Origin: JBLIKP01 sp047635375
GTDB taxonomy: Bacteria > Bacteroidota > Bacteroidia > Sphingobacteriales > Sphingobacteriaceae
Length of the DNA stretch: 23,116 nt
Direction of reading: 5' to 3'
Assembly: GCA_047635375.1 (NCBI GenBank)
Contig: JBLIKP010000032.1
Coordinates: forward strand, 1-23,116
In this document: piece after piece, positions 7,837 through 15,709 of the stretch
Position numbering within the stretch: position 1 is the stretch's first letter
Layout of the letters: the number at the start of each line of letters is the position of its first letter
Notes under the pieces: model-generated
What the model saw: only the letters and a program-made list of their open reading frames with translations
Database searches by the model: none
What the model was told of the DNA's origin: nothing
Made by a program: the position numbers and the translations under genes

Positions 7837-7844
7837 CAAATCTA
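7837..7844 (-). promoter_or_regulatory. -7 promoter box of barrel C gene
   Basis: Read on the minus strand this is TAGATTTG, an exact TAnnTTTG match. It ends 20 bases before the ATG at 7816 and lies just past the stop of the esterase gene (7852), so barrel C can be transcribed independently. It also decides the start: the upstream in-frame GTG (7835-7837) overlaps this box. Confidence 0.5.
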
Positions 7845-7851
7845 AAAAAAA

Positions 7852-8478
7852 TTATATGACTTCCCTTAAGGTTTCAGGGTGAATGTCATGGCCACCTTTA
7901 AACCTAATTAACTTCGGCTTTAAGCCGATAGAACGAAGGAAGTCCTGATGCTCCTGGATTATTTTGTCATTCAGAAATTGATCTTCGTCACCGGCCAGCC
8001 ATGTTTGTGGAATGCCTTTAAACTTGCGTCCGTATTTCCCCATATCTAGATCCTCAGGGAAGTGACCAGCCCAAAGATTTATTGATTTTGGGGTGATTTT
8101 ACCCATGGCAATCCATCGCGCAAGGGTAGCCACGCCTTGAGAGAATCCCAAAGTATGCCAACCCAAGCCGGGGTAGTCATTATTGATTTTGTCGAAAAGT
8201 AAGTCAAGGTAGCCGACGTAATCCGTTATCTCATTAAACCTATCGTGCTTTGTCATCCAAGTTGCGGCGACCTTGCCTGAATAACCCTGCCAATAGAACC
8301 GATTTAATCCTTCGGGGGCGATAACGATATAGCCTGCGTCTTGAAGCGGCTTTAAGCGCCTTACAAATCGCTCTGCAAGTTGCCCGTAACCATGTAGGCA
8401 CATCCAAATGCCCTTTGGCTTTCCATCTGGTAAAAGGATTTCATAATGGGCGGTACGGTGGATGGTTATGGATGGCAT
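7852..8478 (-). CDS. small alpha/beta-hydrolase, carboxylesterase type
   Basis: From the ATG at 8478 the protein has 208 residues and a complete alpha/beta-hydrolase core. CLHGYGQ (27-33) forms the oxyanion loop, GFSQG (111-115) holds the nucleophile Ser113, Asp164 or Asp166 in AGDEDQF is the acid, and His197 in KGGHDIH is the base. Size and the GFSQG elbow suit the phospholipase/carboxylesterase group of predicted cytoplasmic esterases; the substrate is unknown. An in-frame ATG at 8529 would add 17 residues but sits inside the dnaK terminator hairpin (8520-8549), so I reject it. The sequence GGAG lies a little upstream of 8478 but too far (about 18 bases) to count as a normal Shine-Dalgarno. 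The gene follows dnaK on the same strand but beyond its terminator, so it is probably read through weakly or from an unseen promoter. Confidence 0.82.
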   Translation of the reverse strand: MPSITIHRTAHYEILLPDGKPKGIWMCLHGYGQLAERFVRRLKPLQDAGYIVIAPEGLNRFYWQGYSGKVAATWMTKHDRFNEITDYVGYLDLLFDKINNDYPGLGWHTLGFSQGVATLARWIAMGKITPKSINLWAGHFPEDLDMGKYGRKFKGIPQTWLAGDEDQFLNDKIIQEHQDFLRSIGLKPKLIRFKGGHDIHPETLREVI

Positions 8479-8519
8479 ATTTGTTTGTATTGTGTTTCTC
8501 CAAAAATAGGTTAAAATAA

Positions 8520-8549
8520 AAAACCCCACATCTTTCGATGCAGGGTTTT
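8520..8549. terminator. bidirectional terminator downstream of dnaK
   Basis: Arms 8520-8532 and 8537-8549 pair over 13 positions around a four-base loop; on the minus strand the loop is the stable GAAA tetraloop, with two G.U pairs in the stem. Both sides are flanked by A/T runs, so it can work both ways. It begins 24 bases past the dnaK stop. Confidence 0.85.
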
Positions 8550-8573
8550 TTGATAGCTAAGAGTAAGCGATGC

Positions 8574-10499
8574 TTACTTTTTCTTTTCGTCAGCTACTTC
8601 TTCGAATTCAACATCAGATACATCTTCAGTTGCTTCCGCAGAAGCGTTAGGGTCTGCTTGATCCCCAGCGCCAGCGCCAGCTTGTCCTTCTTGAGTTGCT
8701 TTATACATCTCTTCAGAAGCTGCTTGCCAAACATTGTTTAGCTCTTCAGTAGCTTTTGCGATAGCGTCCATATCGTCACCAGTTTGAACTTCCTTTAGTT
8801 TAGTAAGGGCAGTTTCAATTGGTGCTTTTTTGTCAGCTGGAAGTTTGTCGCCAATCTCTTTTAATTGTTTCTCAGTTGTGAAAACAAGAGTATCAGCTGC
8901 ATTCTTCTTGTCGATTATTTCACGTGCTTTGTTGTCGGCATCAGCGTTAGCTTCAGCTTCGTCCTTCATACGCTTAATCTCTTCGTCAGATAAACCTGAA
9001 GAAGCTTCAATCTTGATGTGTTGCTCTTTTCCAGTAGCCTTATCTTTTGCAGTTACGTGCATGATACCGTTAGCATCAATATCGAAAGAAACTTCAATTT
9101 GAGGAACACCACGTGGTGATGGTGGAATACCGTCTAATTGGAAACGACCGATTGAACGGTTTTGGTTTGCCATTGGACGCTCTCCTTGAATAACGTGAAT
9201 GTCTACAGTGCTTTGGTTGTCGGCAGCGGTAGAGAATACTTCACTTTTCTTAGTAGGGATAGTTGTGTTAGACTCAATTAATTTAGTCATTACACCACCC
9301 ATAGTTTCGATACCCATTGAAAGAGGCGTAACGTCTAATAAAAGAACGTCTTTTACTTCTCCTGTCAATACACCACCTTGGATAGCAGCTCCGATTGCAA
9401 CAACCTCATCTGGGTTAACCCCTTTAGAAGGCTTGCGGCCGAAGAACTCCTCAACGATAGCTTGGATAGCTGGCATACGAGTAGAACCTCCAACAAGGAT
9501 AACCTCGTCGATGTCAGAATTGCTCATTCCAGCATCTTTCATTGCAGTACGGCAAGGAGTTAGAGTAGCTTGGATAAGCGTGTCAGCTAGTTTCTCAAAT
9601 TGAGAACGGCTTAATTTTTTTACTAAGTGCTTTGGCACACCGTCAGTAGCGGTGATGTAAGGCAAGTTGATTTCAGTGTCAGTTGAACTAGAAAGCTCAA
9701 TTTTAGCTTTTTCAGCAGCATCTTTTAGACGTTGTAGCGCCATTGGGTCTTTTCTAAGATCCATGCTCTCATCTTTTAAGAACTCATCAGCTAACCAGTC
9801 AATAATAACTTGGTCAAAGTCGTCACCACCTAAGTGAGTGTCACCGTTAGTAGATTTTACTTCGAATACACCGTCACCTAATTCAAGAACAGAAATATCG
9901 AAAGTACCACCACCTAAATCGAATACTGCGATTTTAAGATCTTGGTTTTTCTTGTCCATTCCGTAAGCTAATGCAGCAGCAGTAGGTTCGTTAATGATAC
10001 GACGAACTTTAAGACCCGCGATCTCACCAGCTTCTTTTGTAGCTTGACGTTGAGAATCGTTAAAGTAAGCAGGAACAGTAATAACTGCTTCTGCAACTTC
10101 AGTTCCTAAGTAATCTTCAGCTGTTTTCTTCATTTTTTGAAGAACCATTGCCGAAATTTCTTGTGGAGTAAATTTACGGTCACCAATTTCAACACGTGGA
10201 GTGTTGTTGTCACCTTTTACTACTTTATAAGTTACACGGCTAACTTCTTTTGATACTTGATCAAAAGTTTCACCCATGAAACGCTTAATAGACGCTACAG
10301 TGTGTTGTGGGTTTGTGATAGCTTGACGTTTTGCTGGGTCTCCAACTTTACGCTCGCCACTTCCTCCATCTAAGAAGGCAACAATAGAAGGCGTGGTACG
10401 ACGACCTTCGCTGTTAGGTATAACTACTGGTTCGTTACCTTCCATTACGGATACGCACGAGTTGGTAGTTCCTAAGTCAATTCCAATGATTTTAGACAT
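8574..10499 (-). CDS. dnaK: molecular chaperone DnaK (Hsp70)
   Basis: The 641-residue product is full length. The ATPase domain (1 to about 385) starts GIDLGTTNSCVSVMEG and has VPAYFNDSQRQATK, LGGGTFDISVLE and ILVGGSTRMP. The interdomain linker DVLLLDVTPLS follows, then the substrate-binding sandwich with a helical lid. The C-terminus is an Ala/Gly/Gln-rich tail ending in VEFEEVADEKKK, where Bacteroidota keep an acidic 'EEV' motif. It refolds cytosolic proteins together with DnaJ and GrpE, neither of which is encoded here; grpE and dnaJ are therefore at other loci. It is monocistronic: a strong terminator follows, and a 269-bp divergent gap precedes it. I found no clear TAnnTTTG box or CIRCE-type inverted repeat upstream, so its control cannot be read here. 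Confidence 0.98.
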   Translation of the reverse strand: MSKIIGIDLGTTNSCVSVMEGNEPVVIPNSEGRRTTPSIVAFLDGGSGERKVGDPAKRQAITNPQHTVASIKRFMGETFDQVSKEVSRVTYKVVKGDNNTPRVEIGDRKFTPQEISAMVLQKMKKTAEDYLGTEVAEAVITVPAYFNDSQRQATKEAGEIAGLKVRRIINEPTAAALAYGMDKKNQDLKIAVFDLGGGTFDISVLELGDGVFEVKSTNGDTHLGGDDFDQVIIDWLADEFLKDESMDLRKDPMALQRLKDAAEKAKIELSSSTDTEINLPYITATDGVPKHLVKKLSRSQFEKLADTLIQATLTPCRTAMKDAGMSNSDIDEVILVGGSTRMPAIQAIVEEFFGRKPSKGVNPDEVVAIGAAIQGGVLTGEVKDVLLLDVTPLSMGIETMGGVMTKLIESNTTIPTKKSEVFSTAADNQSTVDIHVIQGERPMANQNRSIGRFQLDGIPPSPRGVPQIEVSFDIDANGIMHVTAKDKATGKEQHIKIEASSGLSDEEIKRMKDEAEANADADNKAREIIDKKNAADTLVFTTEKQLKEIGDKLPADKKAPIETALTKLKEVQTGDDMDAIAKATEELNNVWQAASEEMYKATQEGQAGAGAGDQADPNASAEATEDVSDVEFEEVADEKKK

Positions 10500-10581
10500 T
10501 TGTACTTATTTTTTGATTAATGTGTTCAATGTTAATTATTCGCTGATTAGGTAGAGTCAATGGTTATGCCAATCACGTTTT

Positions 10582-10614
10582 TTTGTGTTTTCGGGTAATT
10601 ATGACATATATTTG
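10582..10614 (+). promoter_or_regulatory. promoter P1 in the dnaK-rpsU gap
   Basis: TTTG at 10582-10585, a 21-base spacer and a perfect TATATTTG at 10607-10614. Transcription would start near 10620 and run towards rpsU, about 150 bases ahead of its ATG. Either it is a second rpsU promoter or it drives a short RNA (see the hairpin region 10634-10682). Confidence 0.5.
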
Positions 10615-10633
10615 CGTCACCAAAAGGGATTTT

Positions 10634-10682
10634 AGGTGTCGTTTTGTCACCTCGCCCGTATTTTGGCTGTCGCCGATGGCAG
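10634..10682 (+). other. two small hairpins between P1 and P2, candidate leader or small RNA
   Basis: Arms 10634-10638/10648-10652 (AGGTG/CACCT, 9-base loop) and 10667-10671/10678-10682 (CTGTC/GGCAG, one G.U pair, 6-base loop) lie in the RNA expected from P1. Stems are only 5 bp, so chance is possible. The only short reading frame (10676-10720, 14 codons) has no ribosome-binding signal. Confidence 0.25.
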
Positions 10683-10713
10683 ATAAATTCTTTATAATTT
10701 TGCAGATAAGTGG

Positions 10714-10744
10714 TTGGTAATTAAAAAAGCTTCCCGTATATTTG
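10714..10744 (+). promoter_or_regulatory. promoter P2 of rpsU
   Basis: TTG at 10714-10716, a 20-base spacer, then perfect TATATTTG at 10737-10744. Predicted start near 10750, leaving a leader of about 20 A-rich bases before the rpsU ATG at 10769. Confidence 0.65.
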
Positions 10745-10768
10745 CATCCCTAAATTGATACACAGACA

Positions 10769-10960
10769 ATGATCATTATTAACGTAAAAGAGAACGAGTC
10801 GATTGAACGCGCATTGAAGCGTTTTAAAAAGAAATTCGAAAAAACTGGGGTAATGAAGGAATTACGTCGTAGACAACAATTCGAAAAACCTTCCATTACT
10901 CGTCGTATAGAAGTTAAAAAAGCAATTTATAAGCAAGGTCTTCGTCAAGAAGAGGTTTAA
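10769..10960 (+). CDS. rpsU: 30S ribosomal protein bS21
   Basis: The 63-residue basic protein starts MIIINVKENESIERALKRFK and has the RRRQQFEKPS segment typical of Bacteroidota bS21. It sits on the 30S platform next to the 3' end of 16S rRNA. In flavobacteria bS21 helps to bury the anti-Shine-Dalgarno tail, and in many Flavobacteriales the rpsU message itself carries an extended Shine-Dalgarno used for autoregulation. Here I see none: the bases before the ATG are ttgatacacagaca, so that circuit seems absent. xerC starts 62 bases downstream and no terminator separates them, so rpsU, xerC and hpf probably share a transcript. Confidence 0.96.
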   Translation: MIIINVKENESIERALKRFKKKFEKTGVMKELRRRQQFEKPSITRRIEVKKAIYKQGLRQEEV

Positions 10961-11022
10961 TAAATTTGAATGCTTCGGGTTTTTTTGTATCTTCAATATA
11001 ACGTCGATACTCAAAGTCCTGA

Positions 11023-11907
11023 ATGATAAACAAAAGTTTTTTTACTTTTCTCGAATTCGAGAAAAGGTATTCTTTACATACTATAAAAGCTTACGAAAGT
11101 GACCTTAAACAATTTTCCGATTTTTCCGGGGAAGTGTTTGAGGTTTCTTCGTTTGTGGAGGTTACTCATTCGATTGTCCGCTCATGGATTGTGTCACTCA
11201 TGGATCAGGACGTCGCCGCACGTAGCATCCATCGAAAAATCTCAACTCTTCAGTCCTACTTTAATTTCCTTATCCGCGAAAAGCAGGTAGAGAAAAACCC
11301 TATGACCAAGGTTCAACGACCTAAGGTGGGGAGGAAATTACCTTCGTTTGTAGAGGAAGAGCAACTAAATAATCTATTCGATAACGACCTTTTTCCTGCC
11401 GATTTTGAAGGGGTAAGAAACCGTGTTTTAATAGAGCTACTTTACGGCACAGGAATGCGTAGAGCAGAGGTTTGCGGATTAAAAGAGATGGACTTTGACC
11501 TTTCGGGGTCTACCGTTAGGGTTTTAGGAAAAAGAAATAAGCAACGAATTGTGCCTCTGCACATTGAGTTGGTAAATCAAATTAAGAAGTACTTAATTGA
11601 AAAAAAATCTCTATTTTCCTCCAACAATAAAGACGAATTTTTCGTTACATTAAGAAATCAGCCTATTTATCCAGAGCTAGTTTACAGAGTAGTTCAAAAG
11701 TACCTAAGTTTGGTGACTACTTCAAAAAAGCGAAGTCCGCATGTTTTGCGACACACCTTCGCCACGCACTTGCTTAATAAAGGGGCCGATTTAAATGCTA
11801 TCAAGGAGTTGTTAGGGCATTCGTCACTTGCCGCAACGCAGGTGTATACCCACAATACAATTGATAAATTAAAATCTATTTATAACCAGGCTCATCCAAG
11901 AGCATAA
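11023..11907 (+). CDS. xerC: tyrosine recombinase XerC-like
   Basis: The 294-residue product has the N-terminal SAM-like DNA-binding domain (about 1-90) and a C-terminal catalytic domain with all expected residues: Arg146 in GTGMRRAE, Lys170 in LGKRNK, His240 and Arg243 in HVLRHTFATH, His266 in LLGHSSL and the nucleophile Tyr275 in VYTHN. Length is normal for Xer proteins, which resolve chromosome dimers at dif. Whether it is XerC or XerD is decided here by position: the order rpsU-xerC-hpf is commonly seen in Flavobacteriales. No integration boundary or attachment site is seen, which argues against a phage integrase. It precedes hpf by 16 bases. Confidence 0.92.
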   Translation: MINKSFFTFLEFEKRYSLHTIKAYESDLKQFSDFSGEVFEVSSFVEVTHSIVRSWIVSLMDQDVAARSIHRKISTLQSYFNFLIREKQVEKNPMTKVQRPKVGRKLPSFVEEEQLNNLFDNDLFPADFEGVRNRVLIELLYGTGMRRAEVCGLKEMDFDLSGSTVRVLGKRNKQRIVPLHIELVNQIKKYLIEKKSLFSSNNKDEFFVTLRNQPIYPELVYRVVQKYLSLVTTSKKRSPHVLRHTFATHLLNKGADLNAIKELLGHSSLAATQVYTHNTIDKLKSIYNQAHPRA

Positions 11908-11911
11908 CAAG

Positions 11912-11919
11912 AAAGGAGA
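11912..11919 (+). promoter_or_regulatory. strong Shine-Dalgarno of hpf
   Basis: AAAGGAGA places GGAG (11915-11918) five bases ahead of the ATG at 11924, an ideal position. Other genes of this window lack such a site, so it is likely to matter (see findings). Confidence 0.7.
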
Positions 11920-11923
11920 ATTT

Positions 11924-12223
11924 ATGAAATTACAGGTTCAATCAATTCATTTCGATGCAGATCAAAAACTGTTGGATTTTATTCAACGTAAGGCTGACAA
12001 ATTAGAGACTTTCCATGATAACATTATTGACGGAGAGGTTTACCTAAAGCTCGATAAAGACAATTCAGATCAAAATAAAGTTGTTGAAATGAAAGTGCAA
12101 GTCCCTGGCAAAACTCTTTTTGCTAAGGAACAATGTAAATCATTTGAAGAAGGAGCCGATTCGGCAGTTGATTCCCTCCGCCGCCAAATTAAAAAGCACA
12201 AAGAAAAGCTAAGGGCTGTTTAA
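11924..12223 (+). CDS. hpf: ribosome hibernation-promoting factor, short form (HPF/RaiA)
   Basis: The 99-residue protein matches the short HPF/YfiA family: 'MKLQVQSIHFDADQKLLDFI' then a long helix KADKLETFHDNI, a central acidic strand pair and the helix SLRRQIKKHKEKL. These proteins bind the decoding centre of the 30S subunit and silence ribosomes in stationary phase. The C-terminal dimerisation domain of long HPF is missing, so 100S formation would need another factor. It is the last gene of the rpsU-xerC-hpf unit, ended by the terminator at 12249. Its strong Shine-Dalgarno is unlike the rest of the window. Confidence 0.92.
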   Translation: MKLQVQSIHFDADQKLLDFIQRKADKLETFHDNIIDGEVYLKLDKDNSDQNKVVEMKVQVPGKTLFAKEQCKSFEEGADSAVDSLRRQIKKHKEKLRAV

Positions 12224-12248
12224 CCGGTCCCGTTTAGATAATAATTAC

Positions 12249-12276
12249 GCCACCCTCAAAAAGGGTGGCTTTTTTT
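12249..12276 (+). terminator. intrinsic terminator of rpsU-xerC-hpf
   Basis: An 8-bp perfect GC-rich stem (GCCACCCT 12249-12256, AGGGTGGC 12262-12269) with a 5-base loop, followed by seven T (12270-12276). It starts 25 bases past the hpf stop. Confidence 0.95.
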
Positions 12277-12289
12277 ATGCGCATCTTTT

Positions 12290-12297
12290 TATCTTTG
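12290..12297 (+). promoter_or_regulatory. -7 promoter box of mfd
   Basis: TATCTTTG is an exact TAnnTTTG match just after the hpf terminator; no good -33 is visible. The RNA would carry a leader of about 40 bases with a hairpin (12306-12327). Confidence 0.5.
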
Positions 12298-12305
12298 CGC
12301 ATCGT

Positions 12306-12327
12306 CCCCAGGATTTTCCTGTCGGGG
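12306..12327 (+). other. 5' leader hairpin of mfd
   Basis: CCCCAGGA (12306-12313) pairs with TCCT (12317-12320) and, across a 3-base bulge, GGGG (12324-12327); the loop is three bases. It ends 16 bases before the TTG start and could limit translation, though a role is untested. Confidence 0.4.
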
Positions 12328-12343
12328 CTGTAATGTTTTTACC

Positions 12344-15300
12344 TTGAATCTAGAAGATCTCCTTAAAAAATATAAAGAAGACCCACGTGTAAACGAACTT
12401 GCTGATGCACAGATGGACTTCAAATTCAAGCGAATCCACCTACGTGGATTAGTAGGGTCTTCCGCAGCAATGTGGGTGATTTCGGTGTTTGAAAAATACC
12501 AGACCATGATGGTTGTGGTGCTAGACGATAGGGAGGAAGCTTCCTATTTTAGAGACGACCTTGAAAATCTAATGGATGCCGAGGTGCTGCTTTTCCCTTC
12601 CAGTTTTAAAAAGGGATTCAATTTCTACGGACACGATAGCGACGCAATTCTCCGTCGGGCGGAAACGTTAAATAAAATTTCAAAAAATCCTTCAAAGGGA
12701 AGAATTATTGTTACTTGGCCTGAAGCGCTCGCCGAAAAAGTAACAAGCCACGCCACTTTCGAGGAGAATACTTTTGAAGTTAAGCTCGGAATGCAGCTCG
12801 ATACCGAGTTTATGGCTCAACTCCTAACCGAATATAATTTCAAACACACCGATTTCGTTTACGAACCCGGGCAGTTTAGTATTCGTGGTGGTATCATAGA
12901 TATCTTTAGTTACTCCCACGAAATGCCCTACCGGATTGAATTTTTGGGAGATGAAGTGGAGTCAGTGCGGACGTTTGACCCCATGACTCAGTTGTCGGAA
13001 AAGAACTACGATAACTTCACGATCCTGCCCAATGTAAGTGAACAGGAAGGCGTTGAACAGAAGCTGGACTTGTTTTCCTTTTTTCCAAAGGACACGATAC
13101 TTTGGGTTAATGATTTAAGGTTATGTATTGATGTGGTTAAAAAAGGATTGAGAGCCGCCTTGAAAAGTTATCAGGAATATAAGGCCGATACCACAATCAC
13201 CAATGAGGTTTTTCCTTTTGAGCATTATTTCCTTTCGGAAAAAGCAGCTGTGATTTCCTTAGAAAGCCCAAAAACGGTTGAATTTGGTAAGCAGTTTTAT
13301 CATTCCCCTGATAAGGAATTTGGTTTAACAATGGCGCCACAACCAAGTTTTAATAAAAATTTCGAAATCCTTATTGATGACCTTCAGAAAAATCAAAAGG
13401 TGGGGAAAGACAACTTTATTTTTGCAGGGTCCCCAAAACAGATTGAAAGACTTTATTCCATTTTTGAAGACATTTCTGGAAAAAAAGAAGAGGAGACTCC
13501 CTCGTTTTTTCCAATCGGTAAGTCAATCACAAAAGGTTTTGTTGATAAAGAAATAAACGTCGCATGCTATACTGACCATCAGATTTTCGATCGATTTTAT
13601 AAATATAAAGTCCGTAAGGAATTCAGTCAAAATAAAGCATTAACGCTTAGGGAGCTTCGTGAATTAAAGCCGGGTGATTTCGTGACACACATTGACCACG
13701 GTATCGGGAAATATGCCGGGCTACAGAAAATAGAAGTTAACGGAAAGGTGCAAGAAAGCATTCGTCTTGTTTACCGTGACAATGACATCCTTTACGTAAA
13801 TATAAATGCCCTTGGGCGTGTTTCTAAATTTACAGGAAAGGAAGGAACGCAGCCCAAATTAAGTAAGCTGGGGTCCGACGCTTGGGAGAAACTTAAGAAG
13901 AAAACTAAAAGTAAGGTTAAGGACATTGCTCGTGACCTTATTAAGCTTTACGCCCAGAGAAAAGCGCAATCTGGAAATGCCTTTAGCCCTGACACTTACC
14001 TTCAGGCTGAGCTAGAAGCTTCCTTCATGTATGAGGAAACACCCGATCAGCTTAAAGCTACAGAGGAGATTAAAGTGGATATGGAAAGCCCGCATCCTAT
14101 GGATCGCCTAGTTTGTGGTGATGTAGGTTTCGGGAAGACAGAGGTCGCAATTCGCGCGGCTTTTAAGGCTGTAGCCGATAGTAAGCAGGTGGCGATTTTA
14201 GCCCCTACAACCATTTTGTCCTACCAGCATTACATCACTTTTAAGGAGCGATTCGATCAGCTTCCTTGTAGAGTTGATTATGTGAATAGGTTTAAATCGG
14301 CTAAGCAAGTAAAAGAAACCCTCGCCGACCTTAAGGATGGTAAGATTGATATTCTTATCGGGACGCATCGTATCGTGAGTAAGGATGTTATTTTTAAAGA
14401 CATTGGACTATTAATTATTGATGAGGAGCAGAAATTTGGTGTGGCAACCAAAGAAAAATTACGCGCCCTACGTGCAAATATTGACACGCTAACTTTAACG
14501 GCCACCCCAATTCCGCGCACGCTTCATTTCTCATTAATGGGAGCGAGGGATTTATCGGTAATCAATACGCCTCCACCAAACCGCCAGCCTATTAATACTG
14601 AGTTGCATGTGTTCAGCGAGAAGCTGATTACGGAAGTCATTCAGTTTGAATTAAACCGTGGCGGTCAAGTTTTCTTCGTCCACAACAGAATCAAAGACAT
14701 TTATTTAATAGCTGAACTAATACGAAAAAATAATCCCGATGCCAATGTAGATGTTGGTCATGGTCAAATGGCGGGTCACGAGCTCGAAAATGTGATGATG
14801 CGGTTTGTACGCGGTGAGACTGATATTTTGGTGAGTACCACAATCGTAGAATCAGGTATTGACATCAGTAATGCCAATACCATGATTATTAATCACGCCA
14901 ATAATTTTGGATTAAGTGATCTTCACCAATTGCGCGGACGTGTTGGAAGAAGTAGTAAAAAAGGATTTTGCTACTTGTTGTCGCCACCATTAAGCACTTT
15001 AACGCCCGAAGCCAGAAGAAGGCTAAGCGCCATTGAAGAATTTAGCGATCTTGGAAGTGGATTTAATATCGCAATGCGCGATTTGGATATCCGTGGAGCA
15101 GGTAATTTATTAGGAGGAGAGCAAAGTGGTTTTGTCACCGAAATCGGGTACGAGATGTATCATAAAATTCTTGATGAAGCCATTCAGGAACTAAAAGAAG
15201 ATGAGTTTAAAGGCTTGTTTAAAGACGAAGAAAAGCGAGCTTTTGTGAGCGATTGTCAAATCGACACCGACTTTGAAATTCACATTCCAGACAATTATGT

Positions 15301-15709
15301 AAACAGCACTACTGAGCGGTTAAATCTATATACCGAACTTAATAATTTGAAAAAGGAAGAGGACTTGCACACATTCGGGTTTAAATTAAAAGATCGTTTT
15401 GGTACAATTCCGAGGCCAGTTTTGGATTTGTTCGACTTGGTTAGAATACAGTGGTTCGCTGAGGGGCTTGGCTTTGAAAAGGTGAAAATTTCTAATGGAA
15501 AAATGATTTGCTTTTTTGTTTCCAATCCAATATCGAAATATTATGAATCCCCAATTTTCCAAAATGTATTGAATTATGTTCAACAGAATCCTGTTGTCTG
15601 CCGCATGAAGGAAGGAAAACAAAGGCTAACCCTTTCGTTTGATAATATTCAAGATATTGGAAGCGCACTTTCTCGATTCAGGAGCATGGGAGAATCTACG
15701 GGGAAATGA
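12344..15709 (+). CDS. mfd: transcription-repair coupling factor Mfd
   Basis: The 1121-residue product is a full-length Mfd, which removes RNA polymerase stalled at DNA damage and recruits UvrA. In order: a UvrB-like region (about 1-340), the RNA polymerase interaction domain at about residues 440-490 (KPGDFVTHIDHGIGKYAGL), a RecG-like helicase (GDVGFGKTE with Lys598/Thr599; DEEQ at 693-696; TATPIPRT; VESGIDIS; QLRGRVGRS), and the C-terminal regulatory domain. The start is TTG at 12344: no in-frame ATG lies between the preceding hairpin and it, and the next Met (24) would delete the conserved start. The leader lacks a Shine-Dalgarno. Its stop overlaps the start of the hydrolase gene in ATGA (15706-15709), so the two are translationally coupled. 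Confidence 0.95.
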   Translation: MNLEDLLKKYKEDPRVNELADAQMDFKFKRIHLRGLVGSSAAMWVISVFEKYQTMMVVVLDDREEASYFRDDLENLMDAEVLLFPSSFKKGFNFYGHDSDAILRRAETLNKISKNPSKGRIIVTWPEALAEKVTSHATFEENTFEVKLGMQLDTEFMAQLLTEYNFKHTDFVYEPGQFSIRGGIIDIFSYSHEMPYRIEFLGDEVESVRTFDPMTQLSEKNYDNFTILPNVSEQEGVEQKLDLFSFFPKDTILWVNDLRLCIDVVKKGLRAALKSYQEYKADTTITNEVFPFEHYFLSEKAAVISLESPKTVEFGKQFYHSPDKEFGLTMAPQPSFNKNFEILIDDLQKNQKVGKDNFIFAGSPKQIERLYSIFEDISGKKEEETPSFFPIGKSITKGFVDKEINVACYTDHQIFDRFYKYKVRKEFSQNKALTLRELRELKPGDFVTHIDHGIGKYAGLQKIEVNGKVQESIRLVYRDNDILYVNINALGRVSKFTGKEGTQPKLSKLGSDAWEKLKKKTKSKVKDIARDLIKLYAQRKAQSGNAFSPDTYLQAELEASFMYEETPDQLKATEEIKVDMESPHPMDRLVCGDVGFGKTEVAIRAAFKAVADSKQVAILAPTTILSYQHYITFKERFDQLPCRVDYVNRFKSAKQVKETLADLKDGKIDILIGTHRIVSKDVIFKDIGLLIIDEEQKFGVATKEKLRALRANIDTLTLTATPIPRTLHFSLMGARDLSVINTPPPNRQPINTELHVFSEKLITEVIQFELNRGGQVFFVHNRIKDIYLIAELIRKNNPDANVDVGHGQMAGHELENVMMRFVRGETDILVSTTIVESGIDISNANTMIINHANNFGLSDLHQLRGRVGRSSKKGFCYLLSPPLSTLTPEARRRLSAIEEFSDLGSGFNIAMRDLDIRGAGNLLGGEQSGFVTEIGYEMYHKILDEAIQELKEDEFKGLFKDEEKRAFVSDCQIDTDFEIHIPDNYVNSTTERLNLYTELNNLKKEEDLHTFGFKLKDRFGTIPRPVLDLFDLVRIQWFAEGLGFEKVKISNGKMICFFVSNPISKYYESPIFQNVLNYVQQNPVVCRMKEGKQRLTLSFDNIQDIGSALSRFRSMGESTGK

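Noticed and set aside
7817..7837. GTG start at 7837 for barrel C
   Set aside because: It overlaps a perfect -7 box, and the ATG at 7816 gives a normal signal peptide.
8479..8529. longer N-terminus for the esterase (ATG at 8529)
   Set aside because: The 17 extra codons run through the dnaK terminator hairpin, and the conserved part begins at the ATG at 8478.
10676..10720. 14-codon reading frame upstream of rpsU
   Set aside because: No ribosome-binding signal and no support beyond an ATG; length is within chance.
10966..10990. terminator between rpsU and xerC (aatgcttcgggttttttt)
   Set aside because: The T run is present but the bases before it do not form a proper stem, so I do not call a terminator there.
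11023..11907. phage or island integrase
   Set aside because: The recombinase has the normal Xer length and sits between rpsU and hpf; no attachment repeats, tRNA target or mobile genes are seen.
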